Below are positions 49,437 to 57,948 of a DNA stretch of 64,000 bases, one piece after another (positions within the stretch are counted from its first letter, which is position 1; every line of letters begins with the position of its first letter). Source of the DNA: Cupriavidus necator A5-1 (GTDB taxonomy: Bacteria > Pseudomonadota > Gammaproteobacteria > Burkholderiales > Burkholderiaceae); NCBI RefSeq assembly GCF_000744095.1, contig NZ_JQLI01000008.1, positions 4,030,001-4,094,000 of the forward strand, read 5' to 3'. The notes under the pieces are model-generated. The model searched no databases. It worked only from the letters and a program-made list of their open reading frames with translations, and was not told where the DNA came from. Made by a program: the position numbers and the translations under genes.

Positions 49437-50258
49437 ATGAGCTACCTCCTCGACCCCTCCCGCAAGACCATCACGATTCCCAAACTGCAGGCGATGCGCG
49501 ACGCCGGCGAGAAAATCGCCATGCTGACCGCCTATGACTCCAGCTTCGCCGCGCTGCTCGACTACTGCGGCGTCGAAATGATCCTGGTCGGCGACTCGCT
49601 GGGCAATGTGATGCAGGGCCAGCAGACCACGCTGCCGGTCACGCTGGAACAGATGGCCTACCACACCGAATGCGCGGCGCGCGGCAACCAGACCGCGTTG
49701 CTGGTGACCGATCTCCCGTTCGGCACCTACCCGACGGCGGAGACTGCCTTTGCCAGCGCCGTCACGCTGATGAAGGCCGGCGCGCAGATGGTCAAGCTCG
49801 AAGGCGGCGACTGGCTCGCGCCGATCGTCAAGTTCCTGGTCGAGCGCAGCATCCCGGTGTGCGCGCATATCGGCCTGACGCCGCAGTCGGTGCATGCGCT
49901 CGGCGGCTTCAAGGTGCAGGGCAAGACCGACGCCGGTGCGGCCCAGCTCAAGCGCGACGCGCTGGCGCTGCAGGCCGCCGGTGCCCAGGTGATCCTGATG
50001 GAGGCGGTGCCCGCTGTGCTCGCCGGCGAAATCACGCAGCTGCTGAAGGTCCCCACCATCGGCATCGGCGCGGGCGTGGACTGCACCGGCCAGGTGCTGG
50101 TGCTGCAGGACATGCTCAATATCTACCCGGGCCGCAAGGCCAAGTTCGTGCGCAACTTCATGGAAGGCCAAACCTCGATCGAGGCGGCCGTGCGCGCCTA
50201 CGTGGCCGCCGTGAAGGACGGCAGCTTCCCCGCCCCCGAGCACACCTTCTCCGCCTGA
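49437..50258 (+). CDS. panB: 3-methyl-2-oxobutanoate hydroxymethyltransferase
   Basis: PanB makes ketopantoate from 2-oxoisovalerate and methylene-tetrahydrofolate, the first step to pantothenate. The 273-residue product shows MLTAYDSSFAALLDYCGV, ILVGDSLGNVMQG, MVKLEGGDW and IGIGAGVDCTGQVLVLQDML. It is a TIM-barrel enzyme of normal length. The TupB-like gene starts 4 bp downstream. Confidence 0.97.
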   Translation: MSYLLDPSRKTITIPKLQAMRDAGEKIAMLTAYDSSFAALLDYCGVEMILVGDSLGNVMQGQQTTLPVTLEQMAYHTECAARGNQTALLVTDLPFGTYPTAETAFASAVTLMKAGAQMVKLEGGDWLAPIVKFLVERSIPVCAHIGLTPQSVHALGGFKVQGKTDAGAAQLKRDALALQAAGAQVILMEAVPAVLAGEITQLLKVPTIGIGAGVDCTGQVLVLQDMLNIYPGRKAKFVRNFMEGQTSIEAAVRAYVAAVKDGSFPAPEHTFSA

Positions 50259-50262
50259 CGCG

Positions 50263-50961
50263 GTGGAGATCGCATCGGCCACCGCGGATGCGTTCCGCCT
50301 GCTGGCCAGCGGCGATGCGGCGCTGTGGTTTATCGTCTGGACCTCGCTGATGGTGGCGGTGCTGGGGCTGGCGATCGCCACCGTGCCGGCCATCGCCGCC
50401 GCCTGGCTGATCGCCACGCGGCAGTTCCCGGGGCGGCGCGCGGTGGTGGTGGTGGCGCAGGCCTTCCTGTCATTCCCGACTGTGCTGGTCGGGCTGGTCC
50501 TCTACCTGCTGCTGACGCGCCAGGGGCCGCTGGGCGGTTTGCAACTGCTGTTCACGCCATCGGGCATGGTGATGGGGCAGGCGGTGATCGGTTTCCCCGT
50601 GGTGCTCGCCTTTGCGTTGTCGACCTTGCAAGGCGCCGACGTGCGCCTGCGTGAAACCGCCTGGGTGCTCGGCGCGGGACGCTGGCGCACCTTCGTCACC
50701 GTGATGCGCGAGCTGCGCTTCGGGCTGATGGCAGCGGTGGTCGCCGGCTTCGGCCGGGTGATTGCCGAGGTGGGCTCGGCGCTGATGATCGGCGGCAATA
50801 TCGAAGGTTCGACCCGCACCATCACCACTGCCATCGCGCTGGAAACCAGCAAGGGCGAGTTCGCTCAGGGCATCGCGCTGGGCATCGTGCTGGTGGCGCT
50901 GGCGCTGCTGGTCAATATCGGCATGGCGTGGCTGCAGGGCGCGGGAGGTTTCCGCCGATGA
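50263..50961 (+). CDS. ABC transporter permease, TupB-like (tungstate/anion type)
   Basis: The 232-residue inner-membrane permease has about five hydrophobic spans and the EAA-loop region LRETAWVLGAGRWRTFVTVMREL. It closely resembles TupB/WtpB-type permeases. The start is a GTG just after panB. It is followed by an overlapping ATPase gene. No binding-protein gene (TupA) is seen anywhere in the window. Confidence 0.85.
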   Translation: MEIASATADAFRLLASGDAALWFIVWTSLMVAVLGLAIATVPAIAAAWLIATRQFPGRRAVVVVAQAFLSFPTVLVGLVLYLLLTRQGPLGGLQLLFTPSGMVMGQAVIGFPVVLAFALSTLQGADVRLRETAWVLGAGRWRTFVTVMRELRFGLMAAVVAGFGRVIAEVGSALMIGGNIEGSTRTITTAIALETSKGEFAQGIALGIVLVALALLVNIGMAWLQGAGGFRR

Positions 50962-51653
50962 TGCCTGCTGGCAGCATTCACGCCCCGCTGCTGACCGTGC
51001 GCGGGCTGGCGCGTTCGATCGGCCTGCGCCGGCTCTTTGCCATCGACGAGCTGGTGATCCCGCGCGCCACCGCAATCGTGCTGACCGGCATGAACGGCGC
51101 CGGCAAGACCACGCTGATGCGCATGCTGGCCGGGCTGGAGCCGGCGCCGGGCGCTATCGCGCAGTGGACCGATGCACAGGGTCAACTGCACGCCGCCCCG
51201 CTGGACCCGCTGCCACCGGCGCTGCGCCAGCGTATCGCTTACCTGCATCAGCACCCTTACCTGTTCCGAACCTCGGTGCGCGAGAACATCGCCTACGGCC
51301 TGCACGCGCGCGGCATGCCGCGCGACGAGATCGCGCGCCGCGTGGGCGATGCGCTGGGCTGGGCCGGCGTGTCGCACGTGCAGGACACGGCGCCGGAATA
51401 CCTGTCCGGCGGCGAGATCCAGCGCGTGGCGCTGGCGCGCGCCAAGGTGCTGGAGCCGGAGCTGCTGCTGCTCGACGAACCGACCTCGAGCCTGGACGGC
51501 CACGCGCGCGAGCAGGTGATCGCGCTGGTCAGCGACCTGGCCACGGAGGGCCGCACCGTGGTGATGGTTTGCCACGACCGCGAGCTGATCAATTTGCCGG
51601 GCGTGGTGCGCTGGAAACTGGGCGACGGCGTGCTGGACCAGCATCACCCGTAG
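50958..51653 (+). CDS. ABC transporter ATP-binding protein, TupC-like
   Basis: The 231-residue ATPase has Walker A (GMNGAGKTTLM), Q-loop (YLHQHPYLF), signature (YLSGGEIQRVALARA), Walker B (LLLLDEP) and the switch histidine (VCHDREL). The ATG overlaps the permease stop (ATGA) and follows a GGGAGG box. With the permease it forms an anion importer, perhaps for tungstate or molybdate. The substrate is an inference from the permease. Confidence 0.87.
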   Translation: MMPAGSIHAPLLTVRGLARSIGLRRLFAIDELVIPRATAIVLTGMNGAGKTTLMRMLAGLEPAPGAIAQWTDAQGQLHAAPLDPLPPALRQRIAYLHQHPYLFRTSVRENIAYGLHARGMPRDEIARRVGDALGWAGVSHVQDTAPEYLSGGEIQRVALARAKVLEPELLLLDEPTSSLDGHAREQVIALVSDLATEGRTVVMVCHDRELINLPGVVRWKLGDGVLDQHHP

Positions 51654-51662
51654 CGGCTGCAT

Positions 51663-53597
51663 TTACGGTTGCAGCGGTTGCAGCGTCGCCGGCAGCGCGC
51701 CGCGCAGGGCGTTGACCACCATGATGGCCTCGGCGCGCGCCAGCATGGCGCGGGTCACCACCGCTTCTTCCGCGGTTTCGCCGGGCGCGCCAAGCGCCGC
51801 CCCGCCCTCTTCCAGCACCACTGCGCGCATTACGCCGGGCAGGATGTCGGCCGACAGCGGCGGCGTCAGCCAGCGGCCGTCGATGCGGACGAAGACCGAG
51901 CTGCGGCCGCCTTCGAGCAGCTCGCCATGGGTATTGAAGAACAGCCGGTCGAAGCCGCCGGCGCGTTCCGCGGCCTGCCAGCCGGCGTCGAAGACCGCGC
52001 GGGCGCTGGTCTTGTGGCGGCGCAGCGGGTCGGCATCGGGCAGCGGTTCGGTGGCGATGTCGATCGTGACCGGGCCGGCGGGCATCGGTACCACCGCGCC
52101 GCTGGCAAACGCGAGCGCGCCGCGCTTGTCCACGCTCATGCGCAGGCGCCATGTCCCGGCGCCCAGCTGCGCCACTTGCGCTGCCACGGCGGCGCGTGCC
52201 GCAGCGGCATCGAAGGCGAAGCCGAACGTATGGGCCGAGGCGCCAATGCGCGCAAGGTGCCGCGCCAGGTACAGGCACTCGCCGTCCTGCACGCGCATGG
52301 TCTCGAACAGGATAAAACCGGGATCGTGCCGCGTCAGGAAGCGCGCCTTCCAGCCGCATTCATCGAATTCCTCCGCCGCGACGCTGTCGTGGACGATGCC
52401 GCCACCCACGCCCATCTCGCCTGTGCGCACGCCGCCATGCGCTGGCGCCAACACCAGCGTGCGGATCGCCACCGACAACGCGAACGGTTCCGCGGTGCTT
52501 TCGTCAGTTGGCGCATCGATCCATCCGATCGCGCCGGTGTACAGCCCGCGCGGCGCGCCTTCCAGCTCGGCAATGATCTCCATGGTGCGCCGCTTGGGCG
52601 CGCCGGTGATCGAGCCGCACGGGAACAGCGCCGCCATCAGCGCACCAAAGCCGGTGCCCGGCCGCGCCGTCGCGGTCACGGTGGACGTCATCTGGAGCAC
52701 CGCGCCGAACGGCTGCACGGCGAAGCGCTCGGGCACCGCCACGCTGCCTGGCTGCGCGATGCGGCCGAGGTCGTTGCGCAGCAAGTCGACGATCATCACG
52801 TTCTCTGCGCGGTTCTTGGCGTCGGCGGCCAGTGCGGCGGCGGCTTGCTTGTCGCGTTCGGCATCGCCGGAGCGCGGCGCGGTGCCTTTCATCGGCCGGG
52901 TCAGCAGGTGGCCGTGGCCGTCGTGGCGGACGAACAGTTCCGGCGACAGCGACAGCACCCAGCTGTCGCCGGGCATCTGCGCCAGCGTGCCGTATGGCAC
53001 CGGCTGCGCAGCGCGCAGCGCGGCGTACAGCGCTATCGGGTCGCCGAAGGCGCCGAAGCGCAGGCGCTGGGTGTAGTTGACCTGATAGGTGTCGCCGGCT
53101 TCGATCCACTGGTGGATGCGGGCGATGGCGTCGTTGAAGGCTTCGCGGGGGGTGTTGGAGACTACGTCCATCATGCCCGCTGGCATCTGTTCTGCCTTGG
53201 ACTGGAGCCACGCGGCGACGCCTGTGGCATCGAGCCGGCGCAGGTCGCGGAACCACAGCAGACGCAGCGCGCCGTCGTGGAAGGGCATCGCGTTGTCGGT
53301 GTGCACCGGCGCGTCGACCAGGGCGCCGCCGAACTCGTACGGGGTGAACAGCGTGGCGTGCCAGCCGTGGCGCCAGCCTTCGGCGAGCATGGTGTCGAGG
53401 TGCGAGATGTCGCTACCGGTAGACAGTATGTCTTCGCGGACGAAGCCAGTGTAGAGGCGCGATGCGGCCTCCGCCGGCGCAGCCGTGGCGTCATCGAGAA
53501 GAACGAAGACCTCCCCTCCTCCCGGCTGGTTGCTCCCCTCTCCCGCTTGCGGGAGAGGGGCCGGGGGAGAGGGAGGGGGCTGGATACTAGCTACCAC
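51663..53597 (-). CDS. pabB: Fused aminodeoxychorismate synthase component I / 4-amino-4-deoxychorismate lyase
   Basis: This 644-residue fusion makes p-aminobenzoate for folate. The PabB part (to about residue 415) has GDTYQVNYTQRL, LSPELFV, PMKGTAPR, GSITGAPKRRTMEII and the EEFDECGWKA end. The PabC-type PLP part (about 425-644) has FILFETMRV, RRHKTSARAVFD with the probable PLP lysine, and FFNTHGELLEGGRSSVFV. The only usable start is a GTG without a ribosome-binding site. The first about 25 residues (PPAPLPQAGEG) are encoded by a REP-like repeat. A strong AGGAGGGGAGG box lies just before the natural domain start but no ATG, GTG or TTG follows it in frame. Confidence 0.9.
   Translation of the reverse strand: MVASIQPPPSPPAPLPQAGEGSNQPGGGEVFVLLDDATAAPAEAASRLYTGFVREDILSTGSDISHLDTMLAEGWRHGWHATLFTPYEFGGALVDAPVHTDNAMPFHDGALRLLWFRDLRRLDATGVAAWLQSKAEQMPAGMMDVVSNTPREAFNDAIARIHQWIEAGDTYQVNYTQRLRFGAFGDPIALYAALRAAQPVPYGTLAQMPGDSWVLSLSPELFVRHDGHGHLLTRPMKGTAPRSGDAERDKQAAAALAADAKNRAENVMIVDLLRNDLGRIAQPGSVAVPERFAVQPFGAVLQMTSTVTATARPGTGFGALMAALFPCGSITGAPKRRTMEIIAELEGAPRGLYTGAIGWIDAPTDESTAEPFALSVAIRTLVLAPAHGGVRTGEMGVGGGIVHDSVAAEEFDECGWKARFLTRHDPGFILFETMRVQDGECLYLARHLARIGASAHTFGFAFDAAAARAAVAAQVAQLGAGTWRLRMSVDKRGALAFASGAVVPMPAGPVTIDIATEPLPDADPLRRHKTSARAVFDAGWQAAERAGGFDRLFFNTHGELLEGGRSSVFVRIDGRWLTPPLSADILPGVMRAVVLEEGGAALGAPGETAEEAVVTRAMLARAEAIMVVNALRGALPATLQPLQP
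53532..53580. repeat. REP-like repeat overlapping the 5' end of pabB
   Basis: The perfect 12-bp arms CCCCTCTCCCGC and GCGGGAGAGGGG (TT between) are followed by a GGGGGAGAGGGAGGGGG tail. It belongs to the same family as the copies at 15656, 53697 and 53791 and is translated in pabB. Confidence 0.8.
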
Positions 53598-53696
53598 GGG
53601 AAATCGTCAGGGAAAAAGGCGGGACAGCCATGCATTATCGCGCGCCGGGGGGCGTCGGGAGGATATTTGGAACGTGGTCGATGCTGCCAGCGCCCG

Positions 53697-53746
53697 CCCT
53701 CACCCCCGGCCCCTCTCCCGCCTGCGGGAGAGGGTTGGGGTGAGGG
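53697..53746. repeat. REP-like repeat, full-length copy
   Basis: An extended inverted repeat: outer arms GCCCTCACCCC and GGGGTGAGGGC, inner arms CCCTCTCCCGC and GCGGGAGAGGG around CT. This two-level stem is the most complete copy in the window. Confidence 0.85.
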
Positions 53747-53790
53747 CCGGGCGCGTCGATGAAGCACAGTCCTGCGGTGTGCCGGGGCCT

Positions 53791-53824
53791 GGCCTCTCCC
53801 CCGGCCCCGCGAGCGGGAGAGGGG
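53791..53824. repeat. REP-like repeat, diverged copy
   Basis: It contains CCTCTCCCCCGGCCCCGC followed by GAGCGGGAGAGGGGAAC. The left half is altered relative to the other copies, but the GCGGGAGAGGGG arm is intact. Confidence 0.7.
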
Positions 53825-53854
53825 AACACAAGGGGATCGGGTGACCGCATCCAC

Positions 53855-53889
53855 AAAAAACAAAACCGGCCACGCTCACACGTGGCCGG
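53855..53889 (-). terminator. Intrinsic terminator of dnaJ
   Basis: On the minus strand a 9-bp stem (CCGGCCACG and CGTGGCCGG, 6-nt loop) is followed by TTTTGTTTTTT, 21 bp after the dnaJ stop codon. Confidence 0.85.
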
Positions 53890-53909
53890 CCTTATGCCGC
53901 TAAGCCAGA

Positions 53910-55055
53910 TCAGCTGAAGAAACTCTTCACCTTATCCAGCCAAGACTGCTCCTGCGGGCTGTGCCGCGACCCACCCTCATGCACCGAGCGGTCGAACTGA
54001 CGCAGCAGTTCCTTCTGCGCCTCGGTCAGCTTGACCGGCGTCTCCACGTTCACATGCACATAGAGATCGCCCGGATACCCCGAGCGCACGCCCTTGATGC
54101 CCTTGCCACGCAGGCGGAAGGTCTTACCGGACTGGGTGGCTTCAGGCACCGGGAAGCTAGCCTTGCCGCTCAGCGTCGGCACTTCCAGGTCTCCGCCCAG
54201 CGCCGCGGTGGCGAACGAGATCGGCATCTGGCAGTGCAGGTCGTCGCCGTCGCGCTCGAACACCTGGTGCGGCTTGATGTGGACTTCCACATACAGGTCC
54301 CCCGGGGGGCCGCCGTTGATACCCGGCTCGCCGTTGCCGGACGAGCGGATGCGCATGCCTTCGTCGATGCCGGCCGGGATCTTCACTTCCAGCGTCTTCT
54401 GCGACTTCAGCTTGCCCTGGCCATGGCACTTGGTGCACGGCTTGGGTATGTACTTGCCGCTGCCGTGGCACTTCGGGCAGGTCTGCTGCATGGTGAAGAA
54501 GCCCTGCGACACGCGCACTTGGCCGGCGCCGTGGCAGGTCGGGCAGGTTTCCACGCTCGAGCCGGGCTCGGCGCCGTTGCCGTGGCAGTGGTCGCAGTCG
54601 TCCCAGTGCGGCACGCGGATCTGCGCCTCGTGGCCGTGCGCGGCCTGCTCCAGCGAGATCTCCATGCTGTAGCGCAGGTCGGCGCCGCGATAGGCCTGCG
54701 GGCCGCCGCCGCCGCGACGTCCACCAGCCTGCTGGCCGAAGATGTCGCCGAAGATGTCGCCGAAGGCCTCGGCGAAACCGCCATAGCCCTGCGCACCGCC
54801 GAACCCGCCCGCCATGTTGGGGTCGACACCGGCATGGCCATACTGGTCGTAGGCCGCCTTCTTCTCCGGGTCGGAAAGCATCTCGTAGGCCTCTTTGACC
54901 TCCTTGAATTTTTCCTCGGCGACCTTGCCGTCCTTGCCCTCCGGATGGCGGTCCGGGTGGTACTTCATCGCGAGCTTGCGATAAGCCTTCTTGATCTCGT
55001 CGTCGCTCGCGTTCTTGCCTACCCCGAGCACTTCGTAATAGTCACGTTTTGCCAT
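53910..55055 (-). CDS. dnaJ: Chaperone protein DnaJ
   Basis: DnaJ is the Hsp40 co-chaperone that delivers clients to DnaK and stimulates its ATPase. The 381-residue product has a J domain with HPD (KYHPDRHPEG), a Gly-rich linker, four zinc-binding CxxCxGxG repeats (CDHCHGNG, CPTCHGAG, CPKCHGSG, CTKCHGQG) and a C-terminal client-binding part. It lies 171 bp downstream of dnaK on the same strand and probably shares its heat-shock promoter. A terminator follows. Confidence 0.98.
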   Translation of the reverse strand: MAKRDYYEVLGVGKNASDDEIKKAYRKLAMKYHPDRHPEGKDGKVAEEKFKEVKEAYEMLSDPEKKAAYDQYGHAGVDPNMAGGFGGAQGYGGFAEAFGDIFGDIFGQQAGGRRGGGGPQAYRGADLRYSMEISLEQAAHGHEAQIRVPHWDDCDHCHGNGAEPGSSVETCPTCHGAGQVRVSQGFFTMQQTCPKCHGSGKYIPKPCTKCHGQGKLKSQKTLEVKIPAGIDEGMRIRSSGNGEPGINGGPPGDLYVEVHIKPHQVFERDGDDLHCQMPISFATAALGGDLEVPTLSGKASFPVPEATQSGKTFRLRGKGIKGVRSGYPGDLYVHVNVETPVKLTEAQKELLRQFDRSVHEGGSRHSPQEQSWLDKVKSFFS

Positions 55056-55226
55056 GGTGGCTCAAACCCTTTTGGCCGGCACGCACATGCGGCGCGACAC
55101 CGGCGAATAGCAAAAAAGCCGAGCGAGGCATCCGACGGCGGTTTCCCGCTGGGTCCGATGGCCGCGCCCGGCGTCGGGGCGGGAGCGGTGCCGGCCAGTG
55201 CCTGCACCGCCGCCCGCGTGTCCCGA

Positions 55227-57179
55227 TTACTTCTTGTCGTTGACTTCCTTGAATTCGGCGTCCACAACGTTGTCGTCCTGCGGCTGCGCCTGCTGGCCAC
55301 CGGCCGAGCCGGCGCCGGCGGCAGCACCGGCCGTGGCACCTTCGCCAGCCTTGGCCTGCATGTCGGCGTAGACCTTCTCGCCCAGCTTCTGGCTGACTTC
55401 GGACAGCGCGTTGACCTTGGCATCGATCTCAGCCTTGTCGCCGCCGCGAGCGGCGTCTTCCAGTTCCTTGATCGCGGCTTCGATCTTTTCCTTCTCGCCG
55501 CCTTCCAGCTTGTCGCCGTATTCGGTGAGCGCCTTCTTGGTCGAGTGGATCAGCGCGTCGGCCTGGTTGCGGGCGTCAGCCAGCTCGCGGGCCTTCTTGT
55601 CTTCCTCGGCATTGGCCTCGGCGTCCTTGACCATGCGCTGGATCTCGTCTTCCGACAGGCCCGAGTTCGCCTTGATGGTGATCCGGTTTTCCTTGCCGGT
55701 CGCCTTGTCCTTGGCGCCCACGTGCAGGATGCCGTTGGCGTCGATGTCGAACGACACTTCGATCTGCGGCGTGCCACGCGCTGCGGGCGGAATGCCTTCC
55801 AGGTTGAACTCGCCCAGCAGCTTATTGCCGGAGGCCATTTCACGCTCGCCCTGGAACACCTTGATGGTCACCGCCGGCTGGTTGTCGTCGGCGGTCGAGA
55901 ACACCTGCGCATGCTTGGTCGGGATGGTGGTGTTCTTGGTGATCATCTTGGTCATCACGCCACCCAGGGTCTCGATCCCCAGCGACAGCGGCGTCACGTC
56001 CAGCAGCAGCACGTCCTTGCGGTCGCCTGACAGCACCGAACCCTGGATCGCGGCACCGACGGCCACGGCTTCGTCCGGGTTCACGTCCTTGCGCGCTTCC
56101 TTGCCGAAGAACTCCTTGACCTGTTCCTGCACCTTGGGCATGCGAGTCATGCCGCCGACCAGGATCACGTCGTCGATGTCGCTCACCTTGACGCCCGCGT
56201 CCTTGATCGCGATGCGGCACGGCTCGATGGTGCGCGTGATCAGCTCTTCCACCAGGGATTCGAGCTTGGCGCGGGTCATCTTCAGGTTCAGGTGCTTCGG
56301 ACCCGAGGCATCGGCCGTGATGTACGGCAGGTTGATCTCGGTCTGCTGCGAGCTCGACAGTTCGATCTTGGCCTTTTCAGCGGCTTCCTTCAGGCGCTGC
56401 AGCGCGAGCACGTCCTTGGACAGGTCCACGCCCTGGTCCTTCTTGAACTCGCTGATGATGTAGTCAATGATGCGCTGGTCGAAGTCTTCGCCGCCCAGGA
56501 AGGTGTCGCCGTTGGTCGACAGCACTTCGAACTGCTTTTCGCCGTCCACGTCCGCGATCTCGATGATCGAGATGTCGAACGTACCGCCGCCGAGGTCATA
56601 CACGGCGATCTTGCGGTCGCCCTTCTCGTTCTTGTCCAGGCCGAAGGCCAGCGCGGCCGCGGTCGGCTCGTTGATGATGCGCTTGACGTCCAGGCCCGCG
56701 ATGCGGCCGGCATCCTTGGTCGCCTGGCGCTGCGAGTCGTTGAAGTACGCCGGCACGGTGATCACGGCTTCGGTCACCGGCTCGCCGAGATAGTCCTCGG
56801 CCGTCTTCTTCATCTTGCGCAGCACTTCGGCGGAAACCTGCGGCGGGGCCAGCTTCTGGTCGCGCACCGACACCCATGCGTCGCTGTTATCAGCCTTGAC
56901 GATGGAGTACGGCATCAGGCCGATGTCCTTCTGGACTTCTTTCTCTTCAAACTTGCGGCCGATCAGGCGCTTGACCGCGTACAGGGTGTTGCGCGGGTTG
57001 GTGACGGCCTGGCGCTTGGCCGGCGCGCCGACCAGGATCTCGCCGTCTTCCATGTAGGCGATGATCGACGGGGTGGTGCGGGCACCCTCGGAGTTTTCGA
57101 TGACCTTGGGGGTGTTGCCCTCCATGATCGCGACGCAGCTGTTGGTGGTACCGAGGTCGATACCGATGATCTTACCCAT
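55227..57179 (-). CDS. dnaK: Chaperone protein DnaK (Hsp70)
   Basis: The 650-residue Hsp70 has the N-terminal GIDLGTTNSCVAIMEG, the ATPase signatures VYDLGGGTFDISI and ILVGGMTRMPKVQ, the DVTPLSLGIETLGG interdomain region and a Gly/Ala/Gln-rich C-terminal tail ending in NDKK. The ATG has an AGAGGAGAG box. A sigma-32-type promoter stands just upstream. grpE, which adjoins dnaK in many bacteria, is not present in this window. Confidence 0.99.
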   Translation of the reverse strand: MGKIIGIDLGTTNSCVAIMEGNTPKVIENSEGARTTPSIIAYMEDGEILVGAPAKRQAVTNPRNTLYAVKRLIGRKFEEKEVQKDIGLMPYSIVKADNSDAWVSVRDQKLAPPQVSAEVLRKMKKTAEDYLGEPVTEAVITVPAYFNDSQRQATKDAGRIAGLDVKRIINEPTAAALAFGLDKNEKGDRKIAVYDLGGGTFDISIIEIADVDGEKQFEVLSTNGDTFLGGEDFDQRIIDYIISEFKKDQGVDLSKDVLALQRLKEAAEKAKIELSSSQQTEINLPYITADASGPKHLNLKMTRAKLESLVEELITRTIEPCRIAIKDAGVKVSDIDDVILVGGMTRMPKVQEQVKEFFGKEARKDVNPDEAVAVGAAIQGSVLSGDRKDVLLLDVTPLSLGIETLGGVMTKMITKNTTIPTKHAQVFSTADDNQPAVTIKVFQGEREMASGNKLLGEFNLEGIPPAARGTPQIEVSFDIDANGILHVGAKDKATGKENRITIKANSGLSEDEIQRMVKDAEANAEEDKKARELADARNQADALIHSTKKALTEYGDKLEGGEKEKIEAAIKELEDAARGGDKAEIDAKVNALSEVSQKLGEKVYADMQAKAGEGATAGAAAGAGSAGGQQAQPQDDNVVDAEFKEVNDKK

Positions 57180-57236
57180 TTATTCTCTCCTCTTGAGCCA
57201 GCGCTATCCGCGCGACTGCAATTCAACCTGAGGCCG

Positions 57237-57264
57237 AAATGTGGCCGTCCGGGGTCTTTTCAAG
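57237..57264 (-). promoter_or_regulatory. Heat-shock (sigma-32) promoter of dnaKJ
   Basis: On the minus strand CTTGAAA (57264-57258) is followed after 13 bp by CCACATTT (57244-57237). This matches the sigma-32 consensus CTTGAAA-N11-16-CCCCATNT with one mismatch in the -10. The start of transcription would be about 50 nt before the dnaK ATG. Confidence 0.85.
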
Positions 57265-57393
57265 GGCAGAAACGGCAAATCCGAGTAATTTTCTCGGTTT
57301 ATGCGTTCCGTCAACGGCATCCGCCGCCCGGACTTGAGCCACCAGCGCGGCTCGCGCGCCATAAGTGGCCCTGCCACTACATTTACCGCCAGC

Positions 57394-57948
57394 TCAGGTA
57401 GCCTGCCGGTCTCGCTGCCACAGCACGTCCGAGCCGCCGCCAGCCCGGTTCAGCACCCGCGCCAGCACGAACATCAGATCCGACAGCCGGTTCAGGTACT
57501 GGCGCGGCGCCTCGTTGAGCGCCTCGGCCGCGCCCAGTGCCACCAGCGACCGCTCGGCGCGCCGGCATACCGTGCGGCACACATGCGCCTGCGCCGCGGC
57601 GCGGCTGCCGCCGGGCAGGATGAACTCGGCCAGCCGCGGCAGGTTGGCGTTGTAGTCGGCCAGCCAGGCGTCGAGCTGCGCCACCTGCTCGGGCTTGAGC
57701 AGCGTGTAGCCGGGGATGGAGAGTTCGCCGCCCAGGTCGAACAGGTCGTGCTGGATATGCAGCAGCGCGGCGCGCACGTCGTCCGGCAGCGCTTCGGTCA
57801 GCAGCACGCCGACGTGGCAGTTCAGCTCGTCGACGTCGCCGATGGCGGCGATGCGCAGGCTGTGCTTGCCGGTGCGGCTGCCGTCGCCCAGGCCGGTGGT
57901 GCCGGCGTCGCCGGTGCGGGTGGCAATCTTGGACAGGCGGTGGCCCAT
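57394..57948 (-). CDS. PduO-type ATP:cob(I)alamin adenosyltransferase
   Basis: The 184-residue product adenosylates cob(I)alamin to make adenosylcobalamin. It has the N-terminal TRTGDAGTTGLGDGSR ATP-binding motif, IGDVDELNCHVGVL, and RTVCRRAERSLVAL followed by LNRLSDLMFVLAR. The ATG at 57948 has AGGAGA; the longer frame is discarded. No cobalamin riboswitch is recognisable upstream. It lies upstream of dnaK on the same strand, but the heat-shock promoter between them argues for separate control. Confidence 0.93.
   Translation of the reverse strand: MGHRLSKIATRTGDAGTTGLGDGSRTGKHSLRIAAIGDVDELNCHVGVLLTEALPDDVRAALLHIQHDLFDLGGELSIPGYTLLKPEQVAQLDAWLADYNANLPRLAEFILPGGSRAAAQAHVCRTVCRRAERSLVALGAAEALNEAPRQYLNRLSDLMFVLARVLNRAGGGSDVLWQRDRQAT

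Larger units (their letters stand above)
53598..53909. other. pabB/dnaJ intergenic region filled by repeats
   Basis: This 312-bp region between the leftward dnaJ and pabB genes contains two REP-like elements and the dnaJ terminator. The pabB promoter must also lie here, but I cannot identify it. No gene is seen. Confidence 0.5.

Noticed and set aside
55056..55226. Terminator or small gene between dnaK and dnaJ
   Set aside because: A T-run follows only a weak, imperfect stem, and no frame has a ribosome-binding site; cotranscription is more likely.
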